From Curtobacterium salicis (GTDB lineage: Bacteria > Actinomycetota > Actinomycetes > Actinomycetales > Microbacteriaceae), in NCBI RefSeq assembly GCF_011759505.1, contig NZ_JAAOYO010000004.1, positions 124,001 through 188,000 on the forward strand: a DNA stretch of 64,000 nt. The letters are read 5' to 3'. Shown piece after piece: positions 15,335 to 23,356 of this stretch; the first letter of the stretch is position 1; each line of letters begins with the position of its first letter. A model generated the notes under the pieces. The model saw nothing but the letters and a program-made list of their open reading frames with translations, ran no database searches and was not told where the DNA came from. The translations under genes were made by a program, and so were the position numbers.

Positions 15335-15826
15335 ATGACCGACACCCAGACCGACCACCGTGCCGCCATCTCCGACATCGTCCACGGTGCCCGCACGGCC
15401 CTCCTCACCACGGTGAGCGAGGACGGCCAGCTGCACGCCCGGCCCCTGGCCGTGCAGGACAAGTCCTTCCACGGCAGCCTGCGGTTCCTCGTGCAGGACG
15501 GCAGCGAGAAGGTCGAGGACATCGCCCGGAACCCGCACGTCAACGTCGCGATCGAGTCCCAGGGTGGCTACCTGTCGATCGCCGGCACCGCCACCGTCAC
15601 CGAGGACCGCGCGGTCGTCGACGAGCTGTGGTCGCCGTTCGCCGAGGCGTGGTTCCCCGAGGGCCGGGACGACCCGTCGATCCGGCTGCTCACCGTGGAG
15701 GGCGTCTCGGTCGAGTACTGGACGCAGGACACCGGCCCGGTGGGCTCGCTCGTGCAGACCCTCAAGGCCGCGCTCGGGCACCAGTCCCAGCCGGACGTCG
15801 GGACGCACGGCACGCTCGAGGTCTGA
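15335..15826 (+). CDS. Pyridoxamine 5'-phosphate oxidase-like protein (general stress protein 26 type)
   Basis: 163 aa, split-barrel flavin-binding fold. Shows ISDIVHGARTALLTTVSEDGQLHARPLAVQDKSFHGSLRFLVQ, then SEKVEDIARNPHVNVAIE and GYLSIAGTATVTEDRAVVDELWSPFAEAWFPEGRDDPSIRLL, the pattern of the GSP26/PNPOx-like stress proteins (WxxxxxxWFPxGxDDP). These bind FMN or F420, but most are not true PdxH. ATG at 15335 with AAAGGAG upstream. Monocistronic, with a perfect hairpin in the leader (15242-15263). Confidence 0.88.
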   Translation: MTDTQTDHRAAISDIVHGARTALLTTVSEDGQLHARPLAVQDKSFHGSLRFLVQDGSEKVEDIARNPHVNVAIESQGGYLSIAGTATVTEDRAVVDELWSPFAEAWFPEGRDDPSIRLLTVEGVSVEYWTQDTGPVGSLVQTLKAALGHQSQPDVGTHGTLEV

Positions 15827-15904
15827 CAGCGCCGACGCCCGGGCCGGTCAGCGCGTGGCGACCAGCGCTGGTCGACCCGGGCGTCGACGCGGCGGTCGGG
15901 GACG

Positions 15905-17146
15905 TCAGGGCGGTCCGAGCAGCCAGAGGACCGCGACGAACACCGGCTGCAGCACCAGTGCGCCGGTGACCAGGGTCCAGCGCATCGCCGGCTTCGCGAC
16001 GAGCTCCGGCGAGCCCATCAGCGGCGCCAACGGCATGAGCAGCCGCGGGGTCGACGCCATCGGCAGGGACACCGCGAACACGTACAGCGCGTACCCGGCG
16101 GCGAACACGATGGTCGTCGTACCGAGCTTCCGGGTCGACCGGCGTGCCAACCACATCGGGTAGAGCACGAGCAGCACCACGACCATGAGCACGCCGCCGA
16201 CGCCGAGCCACTTCGCGGTGGTCAGGAACCACGGCGACAGCGGGACGAAGTGCACCCGGCCGATGAAGTTCACCCACCACGACATCTCGGTCGCCAAGTA
16301 CGCGTCGGGGCGGCCGGTGGCCCACCCGGCGATCACGGGCCAGGCGGCGCCGGCGGCGGCCATCACGACTCCGGCGGCCACGACCTGGACGCGCTCCAGG
16401 ACCGGGAACCCGTCGAGCGTGCGGGCGCCCGACCGACGGGCGCCGACGTACCGGACCAGGGCGATGACGCCGAGGGTCAGCGGGATCGCGAGCGCACCCG
16501 GCCGGGTGAACGCGGCGACCACTCCGAGCACGGTGAGCAACCCGTACCGCCGCCGCTCCATCGCGAGCAGCGCGCCGAAGGTCAGTGCCAGGAACGCGGT
16601 CTCGGCGTACCCGACCTGCAGCAGGAAGGACAGCGGACCGCACGTGAAGAAGAAGACCGCCCAGAGCGCTGCCGTGTTGCCGGCGTGCTCCTGGACGAGA
16701 CGGTGGAGCAGGAACGTCGCGACGAGCCCGGCGATGATCGCGACGGCCGGGCCGCCGATCGTGAACGGCAGACCTGTGGACACCGTCAGCAGACGGATCG
16801 TGAACGGGAACGCCGGCAGGAACGCCCACGCGTTCTGGGCGACGTGACCGGTGGCGTCGAGCGGCAGGACCGAGGGGTACCCGTGCAGCGAGATCGCCTC
16901 GTAGTACTGGCCGTCCCACGAGGTCAGGAACGCCGTGAACCCCTGGTCGTTGCCCCACAGGGCGTTCGCCGGCTGCACCCGACCCATCAGCGGGTAGGCG
17001 ACCATCAGCCACATCGTCGAGACCAGGCGCCCCACGGTCCACAGCAGCAGCACCGACGACCACGCCGGCATGCTCACGACCGTGTCGACGACGCGGCGGC
17101 GCCCCGCGGCGACCGAGCCCGTCAGGACTCCGTCCAGGCGGCTCAC
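15905..17146 (-). CDS. PIG-V-like polytopic membrane protein, putative glycosyltransferase
   Basis: 413 aa, about 9-10 hydrophobic segments. After the first membrane segment comes a loop with FLTSWDGQYYEAISLHGYPS. This matches the WDGxxYxxIAxxGYP signature of the PIG-V/GT-C mannosyltransferases, where the Asp is thought catalytic and uses polyprenyl-phosphate sugar. Later segments include YAETAFLALTFGALLAMERRR, which is also PIG-V-like. GTG at 17146 is taken as start; the internal ATG at about 17072 would remove a cytoplasmic tail of 25 residues. It may add mannose to a lipid or protein at the outer face. Donor and acceptor are not known. Confidence 0.72.
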   Translation of the reverse strand: MSRLDGVLTGSVAAGRRRVVDTVVSMPAWSSVLLLWTVGRLVSTMWLMVAYPLMGRVQPANALWGNDQGFTAFLTSWDGQYYEAISLHGYPSVLPLDATGHVAQNAWAFLPAFPFTIRLLTVSTGLPFTIGGPAVAIIAGLVATFLLHRLVQEHAGNTAALWAVFFFTCGPLSFLLQVGYAETAFLALTFGALLAMERRRYGLLTVLGVVAAFTRPGALAIPLTLGVIALVRYVGARRSGARTLDGFPVLERVQVVAAGVVMAAAGAAWPVIAGWATGRPDAYLATEMSWWVNFIGRVHFVPLSPWFLTTAKWLGVGGVLMVVVLLVLYPMWLARRSTRKLGTTTIVFAAGYALYVFAVSLPMASTPRLLMPLAPLMGSPELVAKPAMRWTLVTGALVLQPVFVAVLWLLGPP

Positions 17147-17363
17147 GCGCGCGGTCCGCGGAGGTCGGGTACGGCAGACTGCACGGCTCCACGCTAGCGG
17201 GCGATCCCTGGAGAGCCGGGACGCGTGCCGTCGTGGCGGCCCAGGCGGGTGATCCGTGCCTCCCGGCTGTCCGGAACACGTCGACGGCGTCACCGCTCGT
17301 CGCCCGCGCGACCGCCACCGGACTGCGCGGGGCGGGACCCGACCCGGACTAGCATCCAAGGCG

Positions 17364-18794
17364 ATGACGACGACGACGACGGCACGACGGACGAGCAGCA
17401 CGGCGGTCGCCGTGCTCGTGGCCGGGACCTTCTTCATGGAACTGCTGGACGGGACGATCCTCGCCACCGCCGCTCCCGCCATGGGGCGCGACCTGGGGGT
17501 CGACTCCGCCGCGGTCGGGGTCGCGATCACCGCGTACCTCGTCACGCTCGCCGTGTTCATCCCGGTCAGCGGCTGGATCACCGACCGGGTCGGGTCGCGG
17601 ACCGTCTTCGTCGGCGCGATCGCGCTGTTCACCGTCGCGTCCGCGCTGTGCGCGGCCTCGACCGGACTGGTCGAACTGACGCTCTGGCGGATCCTGCAGG
17701 GACTCGGCGGTGCGCTGATGGTGCCGGTCGGGAGGCTCGTGGTGCTCCGCAGCGCCGGTCGCGACCAGCTCGTCACGGCCATCGCGATCCTCACCTGGCC
17801 GGCGTTGGCGGCACCGATCATCGCCCCGTTCCTCGGCGGGGTCCTCGTCGACACCCTGTCGTGGCACTGGATCTTCCTCGTCAACATCCCCCTCGGGGTG
17901 ATCGCCGTGGTCGCGGCGCTCCTGCTCGTGCCACAGGAGCGGGCGCCGGAGCGGGTGCCGTTCGACTGGCTCGGGTCGTTGCTCGCCTGCCTCGGGCTCG
18001 GGGCGCTCGTCGTGATGGCGTCGCTGCTGGCCCTCGACACGGTGCCGATCGTGCCGACCGTGCCGGCCGGCGTCGTCGGTGCGCTCTGCACCTGGCTGGC
18101 GATCCGCCACTTCCTGCGCGCCGCGCACCCGATCATGGGGCTCGGTGCGTTCCGGCTCGAGACCTTCCGGGTGTCCCACGCCGGCGGCAGCCTGTTCCGC
18201 CTGGCCGTGTCCGCCGTGCCGTTCGTGCTGCCGCTGCTGTTCCAGGACGCCTGGGGGTGGACCGCGCTCGAGGCCGGGTCCGCCGTGCTGTGGGTCTTCG
18301 TCGGCAACCTCGGCATCAAGCCCGCGACGACGCCGTTCCTGCGCTGGTGGGGCTACCGGCCGGTGATCGTGGTGTCCTCGGCCGTCGCCGCGCTGTCCGT
18401 CGTGGCGATGGTGTTCCTCACGCCGGACACGCCGTTCTGGTTGCTCGCCGTGCTCCTCGTCGTCAGCGGGGCCGCACGCTCGGTGGGGTTCACCGCGTAC
18501 AACACCATCGCGTTCGCCGACGTCGAGCAGCCCGACATGACCGCGGCGAACACGCTGTCCTCGACGCTGCAGCAGACCGCGGCCGGGTTCGGCGTCGCCG
18601 TCGTCGCCGTGGTGCTCCGTGCCGCCGCCGGGGTCGGCGGGCAGGGTCTCGCCGGCTCCGGGCCGTACGCGGTCGCGTTCGTCGTCATCGCGGTGCTGCT
18701 CGTCGTCGCCTGCGTCGAGGGGCTCCTGATGAGCCGGACGGCGGGCGACACGGTCCGTCCCGCACGGCGCGTCCGAAGCGCATCGCGAGCCTGA
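17364..18794 (+). CDS. MFS transporter, DHA2-like drug exporter
   Basis: 476 aa with 14 hydrophobic segments, typical of DHA2 proton antiporters. LLDGTILATAAPAMGRDLGV opens helix 1 (motif D1-like), motif A is GWITDRVGSRTVF between helices 2 and 3, and LWRILQGLGGALMVPVGRLV is motif B. ATG at 17364 precedes MTTTTTARRTSS; the upstream frame lacks a ribosome site. Divergent from the PIG-V-like gene. Substrate unknown; no regulator is adjacent. Confidence 0.88.
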   Translation: MTTTTTARRTSSTAVAVLVAGTFFMELLDGTILATAAPAMGRDLGVDSAAVGVAITAYLVTLAVFIPVSGWITDRVGSRTVFVGAIALFTVASALCAASTGLVELTLWRILQGLGGALMVPVGRLVVLRSAGRDQLVTAIAILTWPALAAPIIAPFLGGVLVDTLSWHWIFLVNIPLGVIAVVAALLLVPQERAPERVPFDWLGSLLACLGLGALVVMASLLALDTVPIVPTVPAGVVGALCTWLAIRHFLRAAHPIMGLGAFRLETFRVSHAGGSLFRLAVSAVPFVLPLLFQDAWGWTALEAGSAVLWVFVGNLGIKPATTPFLRWWGYRPVIVVSSAVAALSVVAMVFLTPDTPFWLLAVLLVVSGAARSVGFTAYNTIAFADVEQPDMTAANTLSSTLQQTAAGFGVAVVAVVLRAAAGVGGQGLAGSGPYAVAFVVIAVLLVVACVEGLLMSRTAGDTVRPARRVRSASRA

Positions 18795-18945
18795 TCGGGC
18801 ACCACGGCTCGTCACCGATCGTGCACCCGCAGGTCACGTGTCCGGGATGCGCAGCACGCTACAGTCTCAGCAACCTGCTGCCATCCCCGAGTACCGTGAC
18901 CGCGGCAGGAGAGCGGGCCGTTCAGGGCCCAGGACGGAAGGCAGC

Positions 18946-19713
18946 ATGGCGGCGCCACACGAGCAGGGATCGACCGAACCGACCACCGGAGTCGGACAGA
19001 GGACCTTGCGCGTCGTGAGCTACAACCTCCGTGAGCACACCGCGAACAGCGAACTCGCCGCCCTGGCCGAGGCCTCGCAGGCCGACGTCCTGTGCGTGCA
19101 GGAGTGCGACAGCACCGACCTCGCCACCTCCGTCGGCGGCCTGACGCTCGCGGCGTCGACCCAGGCGAACCGCCTCGGCCTCGCCATCTACAAGCGCGAC
19201 GACCGCTTCGACGTGCAGGACTTCGGCATCCACTCCCTGCAGAAGTCCCTGCACGACCGGGTCCTCTCGCCCGCGCACGAGCGGCTCATCGCCATGCACC
19301 TGTACGACCGGGAAGCCGAGGCCGAGGTCATCGTCGCCTCGTTCCACGCCTCGCCCCTGACCGCCACGAACTCGCTGCGCCGCAAGCAGATCGAGGCCGC
19401 GCACGACTTCGTCCGCGACCTGTCGAGCGAGGCCCCGGCGATCATGGTCGGCGACTTCAACTACCCGTGGTTCCAGACGAACCTGCGCCGGAAGATCGAG
19501 GAGTCCGGGTTCGCGCTGTCCCTCTCGGACCAGCCGACGTACCTGCGCTACCGCAAGTTCACCGGGCACTTCGACTTCGCCACGAGCGTCGGGCTGCACA
19601 TCGCCGGCGTGGAGACCCTGCCCGCCGGCATCTCCGACCACCGGCCGATCCTGGTGCGGGCGAACTACGAGGCGCCGGCGTCGGCTGCCGGGACGGCGTC
19701 CGCGGTCGCCTGA
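18946..19713 (+). CDS. Endonuclease/exonuclease/phosphatase-family protein
   Basis: 255 aa. Metal-dependent EEP fold: LRVVSYNLREHT (Asn), DVLCVQE (metal Glu), VASFHASPL (His), IMVGDFNYPW (catalytic Asp and Asn), and the closing SDHRPILV with the Asp-His dyad. No signal peptide, so cytoplasmic; family members act on DNA, RNA or inositol and sphingo-phosphates, and nothing selects one. ATG at 18946 with GGAAGG upstream. Its last codons and stop begin a five-unit 15-base tandem repeat (19708-19782), followed by two hairpins that face the convergent metI gene. Confidence 0.88.
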   Translation: MAAPHEQGSTEPTTGVGQRTLRVVSYNLREHTANSELAALAEASQADVLCVQECDSTDLATSVGGLTLAASTQANRLGLAIYKRDDRFDVQDFGIHSLQKSLHDRVLSPAHERLIAMHLYDREAEAEVIVASFHASPLTATNSLRRKQIEAAHDFVRDLSSEAPAIMVGDFNYPWFQTNLRRKIEESGFALSLSDQPTYLRYRKFTGHFDFATSVGLHIAGVETLPAGISDHRPILVRANYEAPASAAGTASAVA

Positions 19714-19782
19714 CCGCTCGGCGCCTGCCCGCTCGGCGCCTGCCCGCGCGGTGCCTGCCCGCTCGGTGCCTGCCCGCTCGGC
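19708..19782. repeat. 15-bp tandem repeat starting at the EEP-gene stop
   Basis: Five 15-base units. Unit 1 GCCTGACCGCTCGGC (19708-19722) contains the last Ala codon and TGA; units 2-5 have TGC in place of TGA (GCCTGCCCGCTCGGC and single-base variants). The unit is a multiple of three, so only the one base keeps the frame closed. Confidence 0.9.
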
Positions 19783-19792
19783 GCCTACCGGG

Positions 19793-19828
19793 CGGGAGGC
19801 GCGAGGCGGGGCCTCGCCGCGCCTCCCG
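19793..19828. terminator. GGGAGGCGCG-type inverted repeat
   Basis: CGGGAGGCGCG at 19793-19803 pairs with CGCGCCTCCCG at 19818-19828. This is an inverted pair of the dispersed GGGAGGCRC element and lies between convergent genes, so it is probably a terminator. Confidence 0.55.
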
Positions 19829-19888
19829 TCCGGACCGGTGTCCGCCGAGGTGGCACGACATGCCGGACGTGTGTCGCCCAGGTGCACG

Positions 19889-19923
19889 AATTCCGGCATC
19901 TCGGCGTGCGAGATGCCGGAATT
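19889..19923. terminator. 15-bp perfect hairpin between convergent genes
   Basis: AATTCCGGCATCTCG (19889-19903) and its exact complement (19909-19923) flank a GCGTG loop; flanking GTGC/GCAC bases extend it with mismatches. It sits between the EEP gene and metI, so it can terminate both directions. It is AT-richer than its surroundings. Confidence 0.7.
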
Positions 19924-19976
19924 GCGCACCCTCGCGGGCGGGCGGGGGGACGGGCGCGGGCGGGCGGGCGAGGCCC

Positions 19977-20648
19977 TCAGCGGCGGAGCGTCGCCCGCGC
20001 CAGGCGGTTGCCGACGAACTGGCCGAGCTGCACGATGACGACGATCGCCGCGACCGACACGTAGACGACCCACCAGTCGTACCGCTGCGACCCGTAGGTG
20101 ATCGCGTACTCGCCGAGCCCGCCACCACCGACCAGGGCGCCCTGCGCGGTCATGTCGACGATGCCGATGTAGATGAACGTGTAGCCGAGGATCAGCGGCC
20201 CGAGCCCCTCGGGGATCAGCACGGTCAGCAGGATCGACACCGGGTGCGCCCCGGAGGCACGTGCCGCCTCGACCACGCCCGGATCGATCGCGAGCAGGTT
20301 CTGCTCGACGATCCGCGACACCGCGAACGCGGCGGCGAGCGAGATCGCGAACGTCACCGCGGGGACGCCGATCGTGGTCTGCACGGCCACGCGTGAGAGC
20401 GGTGCGATCGCGGCGAGGAAGATCACGAACGGGATCGGACGGACCAGGTTCACGACCAGGTTGATGACCGTGTACGCGGTGCGGTTCGACAGCAGGTTGC
20501 CGGGCCGGGTGGCGTAGAGCAGCAGTCCGAGGGCCAGGCCGATGACGCCCGCGATGACGAGCGACACCAGGGACATGACGATCGTGTCCCGGGTCGCGGC
20601 GAGGAACACGTCGAACGTGTCGATGACGCTCTGGAACGAGTTGTTCAT
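19977..20648 (-). CDS. metI: Methionine ABC transporter permease
   Basis: 223 aa, five hydrophobic segments. Inner-membrane permease of the D/L-methionine importer. The cytoplasmic coupling loop is visible as EAARASGAHPVSILLTVLIPEGLGPLILG (EAA motif), and VGGGGLGEYAITYGSQRY is characteristic of MetI. The ATG overlaps the stop of metN by 4 bases. Last gene of metQ-metN-metI transcribed leftwards, ending at the 19889-19923 hairpin. Related permeases can carry other amino acids, but the NIL-domain metN supports methionine. Confidence 0.93.
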   Translation of the reverse strand: MNNSFQSVIDTFDVFLAATRDTIVMSLVSLVIAGVIGLALGLLLYATRPGNLLSNRTAYTVINLVVNLVRPIPFVIFLAAIAPLSRVAVQTTIGVPAVTFAISLAAAFAVSRIVEQNLLAIDPGVVEAARASGAHPVSILLTVLIPEGLGPLILGYTFIYIGIVDMTAQGALVGGGGLGEYAITYGSQRYDWWVVYVSVAAIVVIVQLGQFVGNRLARATLRR

Positions 20649-21682
20649 GCGCGCGCCTCCTCGACGACGGTGATGCCGGCCGACCGCAGGGCGCCGACCG
20701 CCCGGTCCACGTCGGCGTCCGTGCCGCCGAGTTCGTACGTCAGCGACCCGATCCGACGCTCGCGGATCTCGCTGACCCCGCCGAAGACGAGTTCCGCGGT
20801 GACCGAGGTGTCGCGGAACGCCTGGTCGATGCGACCCTGTAGCCCGGACTCGTCGGTGATGCGGACCGACACGAGCCGGCCGGGGTGGCGTTCGTGCAGG
20901 CGGGCGACCGTCTCGGCCGAGGGGCGGTCGTGCAGCGCGGTGCGGACGAAGCGCTGCGCTGCCTCGGTGGTGGGGGCGGAGAACACGTCGTACACGTCCC
21001 CGACCTCGACCACGCGGCCCTGCTCCATGACAGCGACGCGGTCGGCGATCCGCCGGACGGCGTCCATCTCGTGCGTGATCACGATGATCGTGACGCCGAG
21101 TTCCCGGTTCACGCGGCGGAGGAGCGCGAGCACCTCCGACGTGGTCTCCGGGTCGAGCGCACTGGTCGCCTCGTCGGCGAGCAGCAGCTCGGGGTCCGCC
21201 GCGAGCGCCCGGGCGATGCCGACACGCTGCTTCTGCCCGCCGGACAGCTGCTCGGGGTAGGCGTACGCGCGGTCGAGCAGCCCGACGAAGTCGAGCAGTT
21301 CGGCGACGCGGCGGTCCCGTTCGGCCTTCGCGACACCGGCGACCTTGAGCGGGTACGCCACGTTGCCCGCGATCGTGCGGGAGCGGAACAGGTTGAACTG
21401 CTGGAAGACCATCCCGATCCGCCGGCGGGCCCGACGGCGGTCACGCTCGGGGATCGCCGTCAGTTCCTGCCCGGCCACGGTGACGGTGCCCGAGCTGGGC
21501 AACTCCAGCGCGTTGACGAGTCGGACCAGGGTCGACTTGCCGGCACCGGAGTACCCGATGACCCCGAGGACCTCGCCCTGGTGGACGTCGAGGTCGACAC
21601 CCTCGACCGCGGTGACGGTCTCTCCGGTGTCGGCGCGGCGGTAGCTCTTGGTGACACCGCGGAGTTCGACGAGGGCGACCAC
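20645..21682 (-). CDS. metN: Methionine ABC transporter ATP-binding protein
   Basis: 345 aa. ABC ATPase with Walker A GYSGAGKST, Q-loop VFQQFNLF, signature LSGGQKQR, Walker B LLLADEATSALD and switch His in VITHEMD. The C-terminal NIL-type regulatory domain at about 265-340 (RLVSVRITDESGLQGRIDQAF, VFGGVSEIRERRIGSLTYEL) is the methionine-sensing ACT-like domain that causes trans-inhibition in MetN. GTG at 21682 shares one base with the metQ stop, so the genes are coupled. Confidence 0.95.
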   Translation of the reverse strand: MVALVELRGVTKSYRRADTGETVTAVEGVDLDVHQGEVLGVIGYSGAGKSTLVRLVNALELPSSGTVTVAGQELTAIPERDRRRARRRIGMVFQQFNLFRSRTIAGNVAYPLKVAGVAKAERDRRVAELLDFVGLLDRAYAYPEQLSGGQKQRVGIARALAADPELLLADEATSALDPETTSEVLALLRRVNRELGVTIIVITHEMDAVRRIADRVAVMEQGRVVEVGDVYDVFSAPTTEAAQRFVRTALHDRPSAETVARLHERHPGRLVSVRITDESGLQGRIDQAFRDTSVTAELVFGGVSEIRERRIGSLTYELGGTDADVDRAVGALRSAGITVVEEARA

Positions 21683-22644
21683 TACTCGGCTGCTGCCTTC
21701 GCGTCCTGCTCCACGGTGGCGAGCTCGTCCTGCAGGGTGGAGGCCTTCTCGTCCCGGGCGACGGCGTCCGGGTAGTCCTTCGTGAAGTCCTCCTGCACCG
21801 CCTCGTCCTGGAACAGCTTCGCCAGGGCGAGGTAGGTGGCGTTGTCCTTGTCCTCGTCGCGGACCGCGAAGACGTTGACGTACGGCGCGGCGGAGGAGCT
21901 CGACGGGTCGTCGGTGAAGACCTTGTCCGATGCGGGCAGGCCGGCGGCGGTCGCGAAGTTGTTGTTCACGACGGCAGCGGCGACCGAACCCTGCTGCAGG
22001 GCGTTCGCGGTCTGTGAGGCGTCGAGCGGCTGCACGTCCACCTCGTGCGACTCGATGTCGTCGGTGGTGGAGAAGGCGCTGCCGCCGTCCTTGAGCTCGA
22101 TGAGCTTCGCGGACTGCAGGACGAGGAGGGCGCGCGCCTCGTTGATGGCGTCGTTCGGGATCGCGACCTTCGCGCCCTCGGGGATCGCGGACGTCTTGTC
22201 GTACTTCGTCGCGTAGAGGGGGAGCGGGTAGACCGCGGTGGACCCGATCGGCTGCAGGTCGTCCTTCGCGGTGACGTTGTAGTTCGCCAGGTACTGGATG
22301 TGCTGGAACTGGTTGATGTCGACCTGCCCGTCCTTGAGGGCGGGGTTCGGCAGCGAGTAGTCGGCGAAGTTGGTCAGCTTCACGGTGACGTTGAGGCGCT
22401 CCTTCGCGAGCGCCGTGTAGGTCTTCCAGTACGGCAGCGCCTTGTCCGCGACACCGATCGTGACGGTCTGCGCCTTGCGGTCCGAGCCGGTGCCGGCGGC
22501 GCCCGCCTGGTCGGAGCCGCCACTGCGGACGGCGACGACGACGATCGCGATGACGATCGCGACGACGACGACGGCTGCGGCGATGATCCAGCCGAGGGGC
22601 CGCTTGCGCTGCGGACGGTCGGGCAGGGTGGGTGCTGCGGACAT
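21682..22644 (-). CDS. metQ: Methionine-binding protein, membrane-anchored
   Basis: 320 aa NlpA/MetQ-family substrate-binding protein. The mature domain starts around residue 60 (VTIGVADKALPYWKTYTALAKERLNVTVKL) and shows NFADYSLPNPALKDGQVDINQFQHIQYL, NDAINEARALLVLQSAKLI and VVNNNFATAAGL, as in MetQ. Unusually, the N-terminus (RPLGWIIAAAVVVVAIVIAIVV, residues 16-38) has no lipobox cysteine, so it looks anchored by a transmembrane helix rather than by lipid. The ATG at 22644 has AGGAG close upstream. A hairpin CGCCGGG-CCCGGCG lies in the leader; I saw no SAM riboswitch. Confidence 0.9.
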   Translation of the reverse strand: MSAAPTLPDRPQRKRPLGWIIAAAVVVVAIVIAIVVVAVRSGGSDQAGAAGTGSDRKAQTVTIGVADKALPYWKTYTALAKERLNVTVKLTNFADYSLPNPALKDGQVDINQFQHIQYLANYNVTAKDDLQPIGSTAVYPLPLYATKYDKTSAIPEGAKVAIPNDAINEARALLVLQSAKLIELKDGGSAFSTTDDIESHEVDVQPLDASQTANALQQGSVAAAVVNNNFATAAGLPASDKVFTDDPSSSSAAPYVNVFAVRDEDKDNATYLALAKLFQDEAVQEDFTKDYPDAVARDEKASTLQDELATVEQDAKAAAE

Positions 22645-22834
22645 GGGTGCTCCTCGTGAGGGGGTCGCCCTGGTGGCAGGGACGGTGCTGTGGGGGTCCC
22701 GACGCCGGGTGTCGCCCGGCGGGGACAGCCACGAGTGTGCCTGGCGTGCCCCGACCGGGTCGAACCACGTTCCGCCGTGTTACGACCGGAGTCCTCGCGT
22801 GACGTCGGCGCTCGCCGTCGGGCAGGCTCGGGTG
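22645..22834. other. Divergent region between metQ and the 2H phosphoesterase
   Basis: 190 bases, no gene. On the metQ strand it holds a GC-rich hairpin (CGCCGGGCGACACCCGGCG) about 70 bases before the metQ start that could act as a leader structure. The conserved core of SAM-I or SAM-IV riboswitches was not found. Confidence 0.4.
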
Positions 22835-23332
22835 GTGCGCAGCATCGAACTCGTCCTCGACCCGGATGCCGAACGGGCGGTGCGGGCCGCCTGGGAGGCC
22901 CTGGTCGCCGCCGACCTGCCGAGCATGGGTCGACACACGTCCGAGACGAACGCCCCGCACGTGACCCTGACGGCGGGGGAGACCCTGGTCGTCCCGTCGG
23001 GCTTCGACGCGCCGCTGCCGCCGAGCATCCGCCCCGCCGGCCTCCTGCTCTTCCCGGCCGGGCCGGGTCGTCACGTCCTGGGCGTGTCCGTCGTCGTCGA
23101 CCGGCCGCTCGCCGCGTTCCACGAGGCCGTGCACCGTGCGGCACCCGGAGGCGTCGACACGTCGCTGCCCGGTCGGTGGGCGCCGCACCTGACGCTGGCA
23201 CGTCGGCCGCGGGACGTCGACCTGCCGCGGATGCTCGAGGTGCTGTCGTCGGTGGCGCTGCCGGAGACCCTCGGCGTGGCCGGCGTCCGGCACTGGGACG
23301 GTGAGACGACGACCGTCACACCGGTCAGTTGA
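22835..23332 (+). CDS. 2'-5' RNA ligase/2H phosphoesterase-family protein
   Basis: 165 aa. The two-histidine signature is present: PHVTLT in the first half and PHLTLA in the second, each an HxTx motif, arranged about 65-70 residues apart as in LigT/2H phosphoesterases. These act on 2'-5' or cyclic phosphodiester bonds in RNA or nucleotides. Start chosen at GTG 22835 (VRSIELVLDPDAERAV); GTG 22832 is one codon upstream. Divergent from metQ, with no functional link evident. Confidence 0.78.
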   Translation: MRSIELVLDPDAERAVRAAWEALVAADLPSMGRHTSETNAPHVTLTAGETLVVPSGFDAPLPPSIRPAGLLLFPAGPGRHVLGVSVVVDRPLAAFHEAVHRAAPGGVDTSLPGRWAPHLTLARRPRDVDLPRMLEVLSSVALPETLGVAGVRHWDGETTTVTPVS

Positions 23333-23356
23333 GCGTCGCCGCCCCGGGTGGTCCCG

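Noticed and set aside
22645..22834. SAM riboswitch upstream of metQ
   Set aside because: Only a simple hairpin is present; the SAM-I/SAM-IV core motifs are absent.
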